A DNA stretch of 64,000 nucleotides from contig JAJLRJ010000010.1 of assembly GCA_024195265.1 (NCBI GenBank), forward strand, positions 3,320,135-3,384,134, read 5' to 3'. Position 1 is the first letter of the stretch. Every line of letters begins with the position of its first letter. This document shows positions 46,215 through 55,638 of this stretch, piece after piece. The position numbers were made by a program, and so were the translations under genes. Source of the stretch: Dendrophyllia cribrosa. Lineage: Eukaryota; Cnidaria; Anthozoa; Scleractinia; Dendrophylliidae. The notes under the pieces are model-generated. The model was given only the letters and a program-made list of their open reading frames with translations. It did not search any database and was not told the origin of the DNA.

Positions 46215-46415
46215 TCACAGGATTACACACCATGCTAAAATGGAACGGGAAAAGCAGGTCAGATGGTTCAGATATGAAAAAGCATTTTACAATAAGAATA
46301 ATCATGCTCAATGTTTAAGCTTACAACAACTTCCTTTAGAACCTCCGCAGCCGTAACCGCAATCTTTACTTGAATTTCCACATGCTCCGCCACACGCTTC
46401 GCACTTATCTAGCAT
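46215..46415 (-). CDS. array gene 8, class G, Cys-rich 36 aa, CVIL CAAX box
   Basis: Exon 1 (46415-46325) encodes MLDKCEACGGACGNSSKDCG then YGCGGSKGSC, a glycine/cysteine-rich variant with seven cysteines and the N-x3-D-x2-Y motif in register. The phase-1 donor is GTAAGC. Exon 2 (46234-46215) reads SWCVIL and stops at TGA, the same tail as array gene 6. Regular Cys spacing may mean metal binding or palmitoylation as well as prenylation. I chose the ATG at 46415 because a TATA box lies 66 bp upstream. An upstream in-frame ATG would lie beyond that TATA box. Confidence 0.7.
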
Positions 46416-46480
46416 TTTCAGTTGTTTGCAAGTCAAGTAGAACCTTCGTCTTGCGGAAACTAATGGACGGGAATTGTAAT

Positions 46481-46490
46481 TTTTTATATG
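46481..46490 (-). promoter_or_regulatory. TATA box of array gene 8
   Basis: CATATAAAAA on the minus strand, 66 bp upstream of the ATG at 46415. Confidence 0.6.
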
Positions 46491-46786
46491 ATGTAGTACC
46501 AACGAGGGACATTTCCTTTGATTCATTGACAGTTGAATGATTGATTGACGGCTGGAAACCTGCTGATTTATTTTCGTTTAGTGGATCGAGTTAAGCGGTT
46601 GCATAAAAGCAAAACAGAACCAAAAGTTATTTTACCTCCCTTTTTTTTAGCACAAACAAAATGCGCTTCTCAGCTGTAAAAAGATATGTGAAAACGTTCT
46701 TCATATCCTTGGCGTATGATCGCGTGCTAGCGAGGTAAACGCGCCATAATGCTCATCAGTTAGCAGAGGTGGGATGGAACAACCAA

Positions 46787-46796
46787 GGGACTTTCC
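46787..46796. promoter_or_regulatory. NF-kappaB site GGGACTTTCC (unit 4)
   Basis: Exact kappaB decamer, 372 bp upstream of the ATG at 46415. The surrounding phrase CCAAGGGACTTTCCCTCC is slightly diverged from other units, while the decamer itself is intact. Confidence 0.75.
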
Positions 46797-49351
46797 CTCC
46801 GATCTAATCGAACTATTGGTCGAATAGATGTTCGATTGATATCAAAGAACCTTTCATTTAGCCATCTTTGATGCCTTAAAAGAGCGCAAGAACACTCATT
46901 TTCAACAAGTTGGTGGTTGCCCAATTATTCTGTTTACTGACTTTCGTTTGTGACGCGCACATAAAAGGCTTATTGCTTTATATTTCCCTGTCAATTTATC
47001 ACATGGCAAATGAGTGTGGAGCACGCTGATCTATTTTAAGCGCGCAATTTTTATTCCCCGCTAAGTTGTTAATTTCAAGCAGATGGCATGTTTTTATTAC
47101 TAAAAAATGCCAATAAAGCACTTTCGGGGTAATTACATTTCTGCTTTCGAGGCATTTTCAGTCCCTATTTTAGTCTTCACAACGATGTCATTGTTGTGTT
47201 TTGGCGGGTTATAATGCAAAATAATCCCCCTGATTGCGCCAACAAAGCGCTTTCGGGTAATCGAGCGTTTCTCACACTGCGCATGTGGTATTGTATTTGG
47301 TTTCAAAATACAGCATTTTCAAGCTCTTAAAACATGGAAGGATGCATGCGGGGAACATTTTGGTGACATTGTTTGTTAGTTAACAAGCGCGCAATTTGCT
47401 GTCACAGTTAATTTCCATTTTTGGAAGCTGGCGCGCGAAGGAACGCGATCAACTGTAAGGGAAATCTAACAAAATTCTTAAGGGGAGAGGTGTATATTAA
47501 ACCCTGCAATACTCAGTCTCTAAGCTCAGGGAAGTGGCAGTTCCAGGAGTCGTTTCATTTTACAGAAACCCGAGATATCTCGCTGGTCAGAAGACACTAG
47601 ACATTCTCCCAATTTGCGTTTTCTCGTACTGTAAAAGTTTGCATTAGCGTCAAAAGTATTGCGTTGATGGGGATGATTTATCAGTGCTTACTAAGGTGAA
47701 CTAATGCGGGCAACAAAACCGTGCGACTTGTCGCGCAACAATCTTGCGTTGCAGATTGCAGCCCTGATATTGCGCGTGTTACCACCTACGCGCGCAACAA
47801 ATTTTCATGTTGCAGAAAGTAGACGTCGTTTCTACTTTCTGCAACATGAAAATTTGTTGCGCGCGTAGGTGGTAACACCCGCAACATGGGGGCTGCAACC
47901 TGCAACATATTATTGCGCGACAAGTCGCGCGGTTTTCGTTGCCCGTATTATTTCACTTTAACCATTCCATGCACAGTTTGTTCCAAGTACTTTCATTCGT
48001 CTGAGAAAAGGAAACTGTATTAATGTTTTATGCTTGATACGTGACTATATAATTCAATCCAAGGGTTGAAAAGTTACCCACCGTTGGTAGTTACATTTCA
48101 TTGAACTGGAAACATTTTAACATTTTGTTACTTTTTTTAATACAAGACTTGCTACATTTTACACAACATGGCACCAAACTAAAATTTCGTTGGGTTTGAA
48201 AGTGAAAATCAGTTTGTGTTACAAACACAAAATAGCTGCTTAATTATAAATCTATACAAGATAATATCAATCACAGAGACTTTTATATTATATATTATTC
48301 TTCTCAGCATGATATAAGTTCTCTTTTGTTAGCATAAACTGCAACGAAACATCAAGACACAGGTATATTCACGATAAATGGTTGCTGCCAGCCAGGTTGA
48401 TTGAACTGTACTTAGGAACCCAACTTGTTTACTCTACTTTACAGGACATCTCTTCTGCGTTTTCTTCTACTAAATCTGCAAGGGGAGTAAACAGTATTTA
48501 TGTTACCTGCTTGTAGTACCCATATTAGAGAATAGGTAACCTAAGGTTACAGATTACATCAATAGATTTTAGAAACGTTAAAACGACTATAATTGTAGGA
48601 AGCTATTTTAATGCTCATGAATAGCATTCTTATGGTGGATGGAGATGAAATATTTTACTCCAAAAGTGCTGAAGTTAAATCTGAATACATAATCCAATCG
48701 ACATACAAGATGTAAAACGTAAAACGATAAAATTAAACCAGATTGTGTTGAAGATTTCCGGGACATCTCTCAGACTCGTCATCAATCTTAAAGGAGAAAC
48801 ATGGTGTTCGACTAAGTTTCTTCAATACGCAACGCTCACAAAATACCAGAAAGATCGACTTCTTAAGATTGCTAATGTTCTTATTGTATTCAAATGCCAC
48901 TCCGAAACTATATGTTTATTCCAGTGGCAAAGAGTTTCAAAGATACCTCGCAAACATATTTCGCTCGACGAAGAACCATTCTTCGTCAGTAAGTTGCTCT
49001 TTACTCCGCTTTTGGTTCGACATGATGGCAAATTACGAAGTTATATTTTTCAAAAAGCGACGATAGCAGCGTTGTGATGTGTTCTATGATCGCCTCGTGT
49101 GTGCGCATCAACGTCATTCAGCCAATTCGTTTTCTCACGCAACGAAAGCCTATTTACATTCTATATCTACAAAGGTATTATAAAAGGCGTGTTCATAATG
49201 TAAAGGTTTCTTTTAAAGCAATGTTCTCAGCTTATTTCTTGCAGTATTCGAACTAAAATGGTTCTAAAAAAAATTGCGTCAGCTCGAACGTCCATGCTCG
49301 AGCGCGCCATTTTAAACAGTGATAACATTAGGAAAAGCATAAGATAAATAC
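46797..49351. other. array spacer, unit 4, with a palindromic insert
   Basis: Blocks include ATTTTAAGCGCGCAATTTTT, a GGCG box split by about 30 bp of extra sequence (47200-47240), and a minus-strand CCCCTTGCAG acceptor before 48475. GGCAAATTACGAAGT lies at about 49027. The palindrome at 47686-47962 is a separate insertion. No gene seen. Confidence 0.55.
47686..47962. mobile_element. long palindromic MITE, TGTTGCGCGCGTAGGTGG arms
   Basis: GCGGGCAACAAAACCGTGCG and ACTTGTCGCGCAA pair with TTGCGCGACAAGT and CGCGCGGTTTTCGTTGCCCG. The inner arms CACCTACGCGCGCAACAAAT, TTTCATGTTGCAGAAAGTAG pair with exact complements around a loop of about 9 nt. It resembles the GTTGCAACA-rich interior of the 3110-3602 element. 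Confidence 0.85.
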
Positions 49352-49627
49352 CTCTTTCACTACACCGCACTTATCCAACCACGCTGCAAAAGAACAAAAA
49401 CGGAGGTCAGATGGTACGTAAATAGACAAGCCAAGTCATAATTGTAACAGAGTCGCTTGACTGATTCATACACTAAAACAATAAGACTTACTCTGTTCAA
49501 CGGTGACGCGTGGCTGGTTTTAAGCCGAGTTCTAAGGTTTTGGTCGCGGTTTTGGTTTGGGGTTTGGCTTTGGACATGGACATGGAGGATCTCGTGGTTG
49601 GTTTGGCTTTGGCCCTTTTGGTGGCAT
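49352..49627 (-). pseudogene. array gene 9, class P, Pro-rich, premature stops
   Basis: Exon 1 (49627-49492) starts MPPKGPKPNQPRDPPCPCPK then NPKPKPRPKP-type repeats. TAG at 49534-49532 gives a 31-aa product, and a second in-frame TAA follows. The exon still ends in phase 1 at GTAAGT. Exon 2 (49383-49352) would read TWLDKCGVVKE with no stop at the usual place. Both the premature stops and the altered tail suggest decay, though a truncated Pro-rich peptide could still be made. Confidence 0.5.
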
Positions 49628-50248
49628 TGTTCGCAGTAGTTAAGCAGGAAAGCAAGCTTCAAGTGATGAAATGTGACGCGTAACACTCGTTCTTATAGAA
49701 AGCGCAACTTAGCGCGCGCAGCGCATTTTGTTACTTGAAATCCAAGATTATGCTTACTAAGCATCTGGACGAATATCAAAATTTCGTTAAGTGCCAAAGA
49801 TGATTTGTCGTATCGAGTTTCACCTGTTACATAAAAACCAAAAACGATCCTAAATCTTACCTCCCTGGATTTTAGTACAAACAAAATGCGCTTATAGGCT
49901 GTACAAAGATATGCGGAAATGTTTTTCATTTCCATTGCATATGATCGCTTGCTAGCGAGGTAACCGCGCTATAATTTCAATCATCTGCGACAGACTCTGC
50001 TAATCAAGTAATTTTCTGCAAACAAAACTTTCTATTTCGATTCGAGATAGATTCGATGGATTTTCGTAAAGGCTGAAAACGATCGTTCTCTACTAACTCC
50101 ATTTGCATCTTGAAACTGAAAATAGTGATATACTTAAATGTTATTGCAAATGGTTGAAAGTTTGCGCGCGAGTACACGAGTACAGACCATTCGTTAATGC
50201 AACAATCACCTTCAGTTCGAAGCGATTTTCCTAGAAACAAATAAAACT

Positions 50249-50443
50249 TTATCTTACCTTTGGTCTTCGCAGTATTATGCACGATGCTAAAATGGAACAA
50301 GAAAAGGCGGGTCAGATGGTTCAAAAATAAAACAGCATTTTGCAATAATCTTTAGGCTTACAATCGCAAGAACTCCCGTTTGATTGGCCGCTGTTTCCGT
50401 AGGTACCATCAGTACTTGAATTTCCGCTCGCTCCGCCTGGCAT
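50249..50443 (-). CDS. array gene 10, class G micro-protein, CIIL read through
   Basis: Exon 1 (50443-50362) encodes MPGGASGNSSTDGTYGNSGQ then SNGSSCD, very close to array gene 4. The donor is GTAAGC in phase 1. Exon 2 from 50286 reads SSCIILRRPK, with the stop codon seen in array genes 6 and 8 replaced by CGA. The frame then either splices at GTAAGA (after 50258) or ends at TAA 50249 (39 aa). A TATA box lies at 50507-50517. The upstream region carrying the kappaB site in other units is deleted here. Confidence 0.6.
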
Positions 50444-50506
50444 TTTCAATGTTAGAGTAATCGTCGTCTTACTTTCCTGAGCTATTTTTCAGGATGGGAA
50501 TCGCAA

Positions 50507-50517
50507 CCTTTTATAAC
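50507..50517 (-). promoter_or_regulatory. TATA box of array gene 10
   Basis: GTTATAAAAGG on the minus strand, 64 bp upstream of the ATG at 50443. Confidence 0.65.
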
Positions 50518-52980
50518 ACGTAGCGCGAACGAGGGGAATTTTATGACACGCAGACAGAAGGGTTATTACTTTATGTATCCCTGCCAACCAATCAGATGGC
50601 AGATGGGTGTGACGCACGCTGATCTATTTTAAGCGCGCAATTCTTATTCCCCCGCAAAGTTGTTGATTTTCAGCAGACGGCGTGTTTTTATTACCAAAAA
50701 ATGCCAATAAAGCATTTTCGAGGCGATTGTATTTCTGCTTTCGAGGCATTTTCAGTCCCTATTTTAGTCTCCACAACGATATCATTGTTGTATTTTGGCG
50801 GGCTATTATGCAAACTAATTCCCTCAGATTGCGCCAACAAAGCGTTTTCGAGGAATCGAGAGTTTGACACGCTGCACTAGTGGTATTGTATTTGGTTTCA
50901 AAATAGAGCATTTTCAAGCTCGTAAAGCACGGAAGGATACGCGAGGGAACATTCTGCTGCGTTTTTCTTAGTTAACATGTGCGCAATATGCTGATAGTTT
51001 ATACTGCCTAAAAGCACGCTCGCCTTTGTTTTGCGTCGTCAAATTCGACATGAATTGCTTGCGTTAAGCTATTCTGATAAGGTAAGAAAAATAATTCGAA
51101 TTACACGTCATGCGTCACACTATTTTTGAAAGCTGACAAGCGAAGGGGCGCATTTTGTTCTTGTATCATTGAATAGGTTTTGATCGCGCAGAGCTAGTGT
51201 AGTTTATACTGAGTTCAAGCCATAGTTTCTGTCATCGTACTTTTTCCTCAGAGAAGACATCAAGACATTTTGTTTCGCATCATTAGGGTGGTTTCTCTCT
51301 CTTTATCAAGGTATACAAATAGGGAAATCTACCAAATGCTGAAAGAGAGAGGGATTTACTTAACCCTGGAATGGACTTTATCCGCGTCTTCTCTTACTGT
51401 AAAGATTACAATTCAATCACAGTTTTAATCCTTTCACTCGCAGAGTACATTATAGAGACATGTGGTGTAGTTCTAACTTTTGAGCCTGTGGACGAATTCC
51501 TATGGTGTGACAATTCAAATGAAACCCCTTGGGCAGTACTTTTTCATGATATCATTTGTTTTTCAATATTTTACAAAATGAAATTTTGGATTTTTCTTGA
51601 ATTTTGATTTTTGGCACTCTTGGGAGTTAAAGGGTTCAATTGTACAAAAACTACTGACCCACCCTGGTAGCAACATTTCATTGAAATGGGCAAAGTTTGA
51701 TACAAGAAAATACAGTTTAATACAGTCAATCATTTTGTGTTACAAACAACATGAAAAACGGTGCTCAAATCTCTACAAAACAACATCAATCACAAAGGTT
51801 CATTTTTATATAGTTATCTTAATTAACAATTTTTTAGTATATGGTACAACGAGACCTCCATGCATAAAAGTTTTTCCACATATCTTCGTGCTCACAATAA
51901 TCAAAAACAAAAGTATTCCTTGGTGGTCAGTCTTCTAACAGTTCTACTTTACATCACAACATCTTCCCCTCTTCTTCTTTTACATCTGCAAGGAGAATAA
52001 ACAGCATTTGTTTTCCTTGTTGTTGTGCACAAGCACAAGGCGCAGTTAACAAAATAATTGGTGGACAACCAAAAGTCAAACTTAAAAAAAGGGATTTTGT
52101 AAAAACAAAGATTCAAAAATTTGAGGTTTAAATCATGACCTAGGATTGTAATGGTTAATATACAGTTTGAAGGCGACGAAATGTACTTTGCGGTTCCTCG
52201 ATACGAGTGGTAATTGTACTTGATCCAATATATTTGCGCGCCAATTGTTTCCTAAAGTGATGCTTTCAATAGCAGCAGTTTTATCTAAAAATAGCAACAT
52301 AAAGGTAACTGTGGTTAAATGATTAATTCGTAGTTTGCTTAATCTTAACCTGCGACGTCCAGAAAATCACAGTCGACTTTTAACACATAAAATGTAAAAG
52401 AATAGATCAGAAGCAGATTCTAGCACATCTATTAGACACGTTGTTTATCGTGAAGGAGAAATATGCTGTTGCGCCAATAAACTTTACATGCCTATTGTTA
52501 CACAGAAATGCAAGAAAGATCGCGTTTTAGTTTAAAACATTAAGCTATGTATTTCCCGAAGTCTTCGATGATCAATTTAATGTTGTTAATGGCCTTGTTG
52601 TATTCGAATGGCGAAGTGTTTCATAGATGCTTCGTAAGCACATTTTGATCGACGAAATTGTTCGTCGTTAAGAAAAGTGAAGCTCTTTTATCCGCTATCA
52701 ATTTGTCGTGATAGCAAATTACGAACCTATATTTTTCAAAAATCTAGGTTTACAGCCTTAAACTACGTGTTCATAATGCAAAGAATTCGTTTGTATCAAT
52801 GTTCTCAGCTTATTTCATACGGTTTTCTAACTAAAATGGTTCTAAAACAAATTGCGTCAGCTCGAAGGTTCATGCTCGACTCCTCAATTTTAAACAATGA
52901 TGACAATACAAAAAACATATAGTTAGGTTACCAAACTTGAAAGAAGACGAAAAACAATGAAAACCCTGCCTTACCCTAGG
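50518..52980. other. array spacer, unit 5
   Basis: From about 50550 the sequence resumes the unit-4 pattern (TGACGCACGCTGATCTATTT, TTAAGCGCGCAATTCTTATT) without the roughly 400 bp that hold the kappaB site. An R1 MITE occupies 51427-51634. A minus-strand TCTCCTTGCAG acceptor ends at 51986. Blocks GCAAATTACGAA (52713) and GCGTCAGCTCGAAGG (about 52855) follow. No gene seen. Confidence 0.55.
51427..51634 (-). mobile_element. R1 MITE copy in the array
   Basis: From AATCCTTTCACTCGCAGAG to CTCTTGGGAGTTAAAGGG, with the R1 core TTCTAACTTTTGAGCCTGTG. It interrupts the unit-5 spacer only, so it inserted after duplication. Confidence 0.8.
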
Positions 52981-53193
52981 TCATTGAATTACACAGCACT
53001 GGCAGCATGCTGAAATAATACAAGAAACAGCATGTCAGATGGTTCACGAATAAACGATGAAAGTCATAATTGCAGAGTCGCTCGAGTGATTTAAAACTTA
53101 AGAAAAACCCTTACATCGTTCATCTTGATGAGGTTCGGGCTTAGGCCAATTAGCATCATCGCCTTGATTAGGCCTTGGCCCTTTTGGTGGCAT
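52981..53193 (-). CDS. array gene 11, class P micro-protein, 35 aa, CCVIQ CAAX box
   Basis: Exon 1 (53193-53115) encodes MPPKGPRPNQGDDANWPKPE then PHQDER, with the N-x3-D-x2-[Y/W] motif. The GTAAGG donor is in phase 1. Exon 2 (53009-52981) after TGTATTATTTCAG reads SCCQCCVIQ and stops at TGA. CVIQ is a CAAX box (Gln favours farnesylation), and three further cysteines just before it match the palmitoylation layout of Ras-type tails. A GTAAGG donor follows the stop within about 8 nt. The protein is otherwise soluble, acidic/Pro-rich and without a signal peptide. This is the clearest lipid-anchor candidate in the array. Confidence 0.72.
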
Positions 53194-53569
53194 TGGAAAT
53201 CGATAGTAAAAAAAGGTAAAGCGAGTACTCTATGTTGCTTCCTTTCCCAGCTTCAAGTGATCACATGGGGCGTGCAACAGACGCTGTTATGGGTAGCGCG
53301 CGCAGCGCTTTTGTTTAATTAACAGCCAAGATTATGCTGACGAAGCATTTCGACAGATATCAAAACGAAACGTTGTCTTGCTCTAATAAAGATTTGATAT
53401 AATTTCTACTTATCGTACGCGCACAACGCGCGCTTTTTACAATTAACTGAACATAGTTGTGATTAAGAAAAGTGTGACGCGATATTAAATATGGCGGAAT
53501 ATTGAAGAGCGCGACTAGTTGAGTTCATTGACATGAATGAAAATCCACTTACCTTCATGCAAAGTGCAG

Positions 53570-53970
53570 TCAATTGCCATACCCTGAAATAAAGGAAAGA
53601 GAAAAGTTTGTGAGTTTGTTCGAAACGAAGGGGGAAAAAATGACAGAATAGCAATTAAGCTTACATCCTCCGTTTCTTCTCGATCCGCCGTAAAACTGGC
53701 TGCCTTGGTATGTTCCTCCCCCTCGGCCGTAATACTGGCTGCCTGAATAGGTTCTTGGATCGTTATAAGCTGATAAACCAAAGAGAAAAATGTCGTCAGT
53801 TAGTTAAAAAAATAAATAGGAAACATTCCATAATAGCACTCAAGCTTACTTTGTCTCGGTCGCTGGAGACTCTGGTTATTTGGGCAGTAACAGTTATTTG
53901 GATTGCCGTTTGGTCTAGAATACCCTGGTTCTTTGCTCGTGTTTCCTGTAGCTCTTGATCTGCCTGACAT
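53570..53970 (-). CDS. array gene 12, class G-related, three exons, GSQ[YF]YG repeats, 79 aa
   Basis: Exons are 53970-53850, 53769-53665 and 53583-53570 (stop TGA), with phases 1 and 1 consistent. The start MSGRSRATGNTSKEPGYSRP carries the family motif N-x3-E-x2-Y. Exon 2 encodes a Tyr/Gly-rich segment with two repeats, GSQYYGRGGGTY and GSQFYGGSRR. The tail is WYGN, with no CAAX cysteine. A two-Cys CYC motif lies in exon 1. It is the first gene of the array in transcription order, with a TATA box at 54068-54078 and a kappaB site at 54448-54457. It resembles low-complexity, aggregation-prone Gly/Tyr proteins. Confidence 0.65.
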
Positions 53971-54067
53971 TTTCAATCGTTTTTAGCGTTTCTTGATACT
54001 TCGTTGGTTTAGTAGCAAAGTAGATATATTTCTTCCTTCGCTTTAGGGCTCGAAGAACAAAGCGCTT

Positions 54068-54078
54068 GCTTTTATAGT
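54068..54078 (-). promoter_or_regulatory. TATA box of array gene 12
   Basis: ACTATAAAAGC on the minus strand, about 98 bp upstream of the ATG at 53970. Confidence 0.65.
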
Positions 54079-54447
54079 GTTTTGGCGCGGAAACGAAGGG
54101 AATTATTTTGTACCACGTATACAGGTTTTATTGGTTAAAAGTTGGAAAAAATGTTCTTTACACGTGACTCTCACCTTCAAAATAGAGAAGTTACATCACT
54201 GCATTCTGATTTCTAGGAGTTAAGAGAGAAATGTAGAGTCAGCAACATATTTTTCTTTGCTAAACAAGGCTAAAATAAAGGGCCATGACCTACCTTACAT
54301 GCGCCTCCATCGTTCGCTTCAGGGAAACGTTGCACGGAAGATAAAAGCAAAGACCATCCCGCGCGCATCGTTAGGAGACAAACGCGCCATAAATCTCCAT
54401 AATTTCCGTAGCGTTTGTTGTTAGAAAAGGCGGGATGGAAGATCCTA

Positions 54448-54457
54448 GGGACTTTCC
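54448..54457. promoter_or_regulatory. NF-kappaB site GGGACTTTCC (unit 6)
   Basis: Exact kappaB decamer within CTAGGGACTTTCCCTTCTGA, 478 bp upstream of the ATG at 53970. Confidence 0.72.
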
Positions 54458-55535
54458 CTTCTGATCAAATGTTCCGTCCATCGAATGCCTGATCGATATC
54501 GACGAATGTTCTTCTAGCGATCTTTGATGCTTGGAAAACAGCACGAGAAAGCGCATTTTGAATAAGTTGATGGTTGCGCAACAATCATGGCTACTCGTTT
54601 GCGTCGAAATTCATCGTCTTTGTTTGTGAAGCGCAATGATCGAAGGCTTCTTTTTTTTGCTTTCAAGTTCATACAGGCTTGTTTCCATTCACCTGTCAAC
54701 CAATCATTTTTAAGAGCTGATTGATTTCGGGCTCTGACGCATGATCAATCAATCAATGATGATCTATTTTAAGTGCGCTTTTTTATTCCCCGCAAAGATA
54801 TTGACTTGTTTTGGCGTGTTATGAATGCAAGGTCATTGCCGCAGATGGCGTATTTTGTTTGCAACAGAAAACGCGCCAACAAAGCACTTCAGAGGCGATT
54901 AATTATCTGCTTTGAAAGCAGTTTCAAAGTTGCTGTGAAAGCGCTTTCCGTTTTATTGTCAAGCTGTCAACCTCTTAATGTTGATAGTATGAGGGCTATA
55001 ACGAATAATAATATTTTGAGCCGCTTTAACTTCCCGACATAATAGGTTTACTGAACCATTCTCTTTGCTAAAAATCACGAAATCATGTTCTGACCAAATT
55101 TTGTTCCCTGTTGTGGCTTTTTTTGCGTCGAAAACAGAGTTGCGCACGTAGCCACGATGGTTACAAGAAACTGAAAATACTCCATGGGCCAAATTCACTT
55201 GGTGTGGATTTCAGTTTCATTGCGTGGGTAAACCACATAGCGTGCGATTTATTTATTTTTATTTCAAGGGAATAATCCCTATTTGTTTTGCAGGGTTGGC
55301 TCTTTAGTTTCTGGCACGTTTTTCCCAGCTGTCTGAAGTGGCGAATAGCGATTGGTTGTTATATTAAGCCCAGAAGCACGAGTTCGAAACTCCTTTGTCT
55401 CAGTTTTGCTTCCCAAGCACTTTTCACCCACACAAAACCCCCCATGCAACGTCCAACGCTCTGATTGGACGCGCGTTTCAAGTAGTTATTTCACACCGCC
55501 AGGGATTTTTCCCTCGAATTCAGTATTCATATTGT
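54458..55535. other. upstream edge of the array, then promoter region of the next gene
   Basis: Array blocks persist to about 54920 (AAACGCGCCAACAAAGCACT, TTTTAAGTGCGCTTTTTTAT). Beyond that the sequence is unique, containing no open frame with splice support. Confidence 0.5.
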
Positions 55536-55536
55536 G

Positions 55537-55630
55537 TTGCCGAGCGTCAAATCGTCATTGAATCGCCAGTCTTGATTGTAAACTGCCGAGCGTCAAATCG
55601 TCATTTGAATCGCCAGTCTCGATTGTAAAC
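55537..55630 (+). repeat. tandem duplication, unit about 46 bp, in a 5' UTR
   Basis: TGCCGAGCGTCAAATCGTCA, TTGAATCGCCAGTCT and GATTGTAAACT occur twice in direct succession just before the ATG at 55639. It is a recent local duplication that may affect transcription or translation initiation. Confidence 0.85.
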
Positions 55631-55638
55631 TTAACGCG

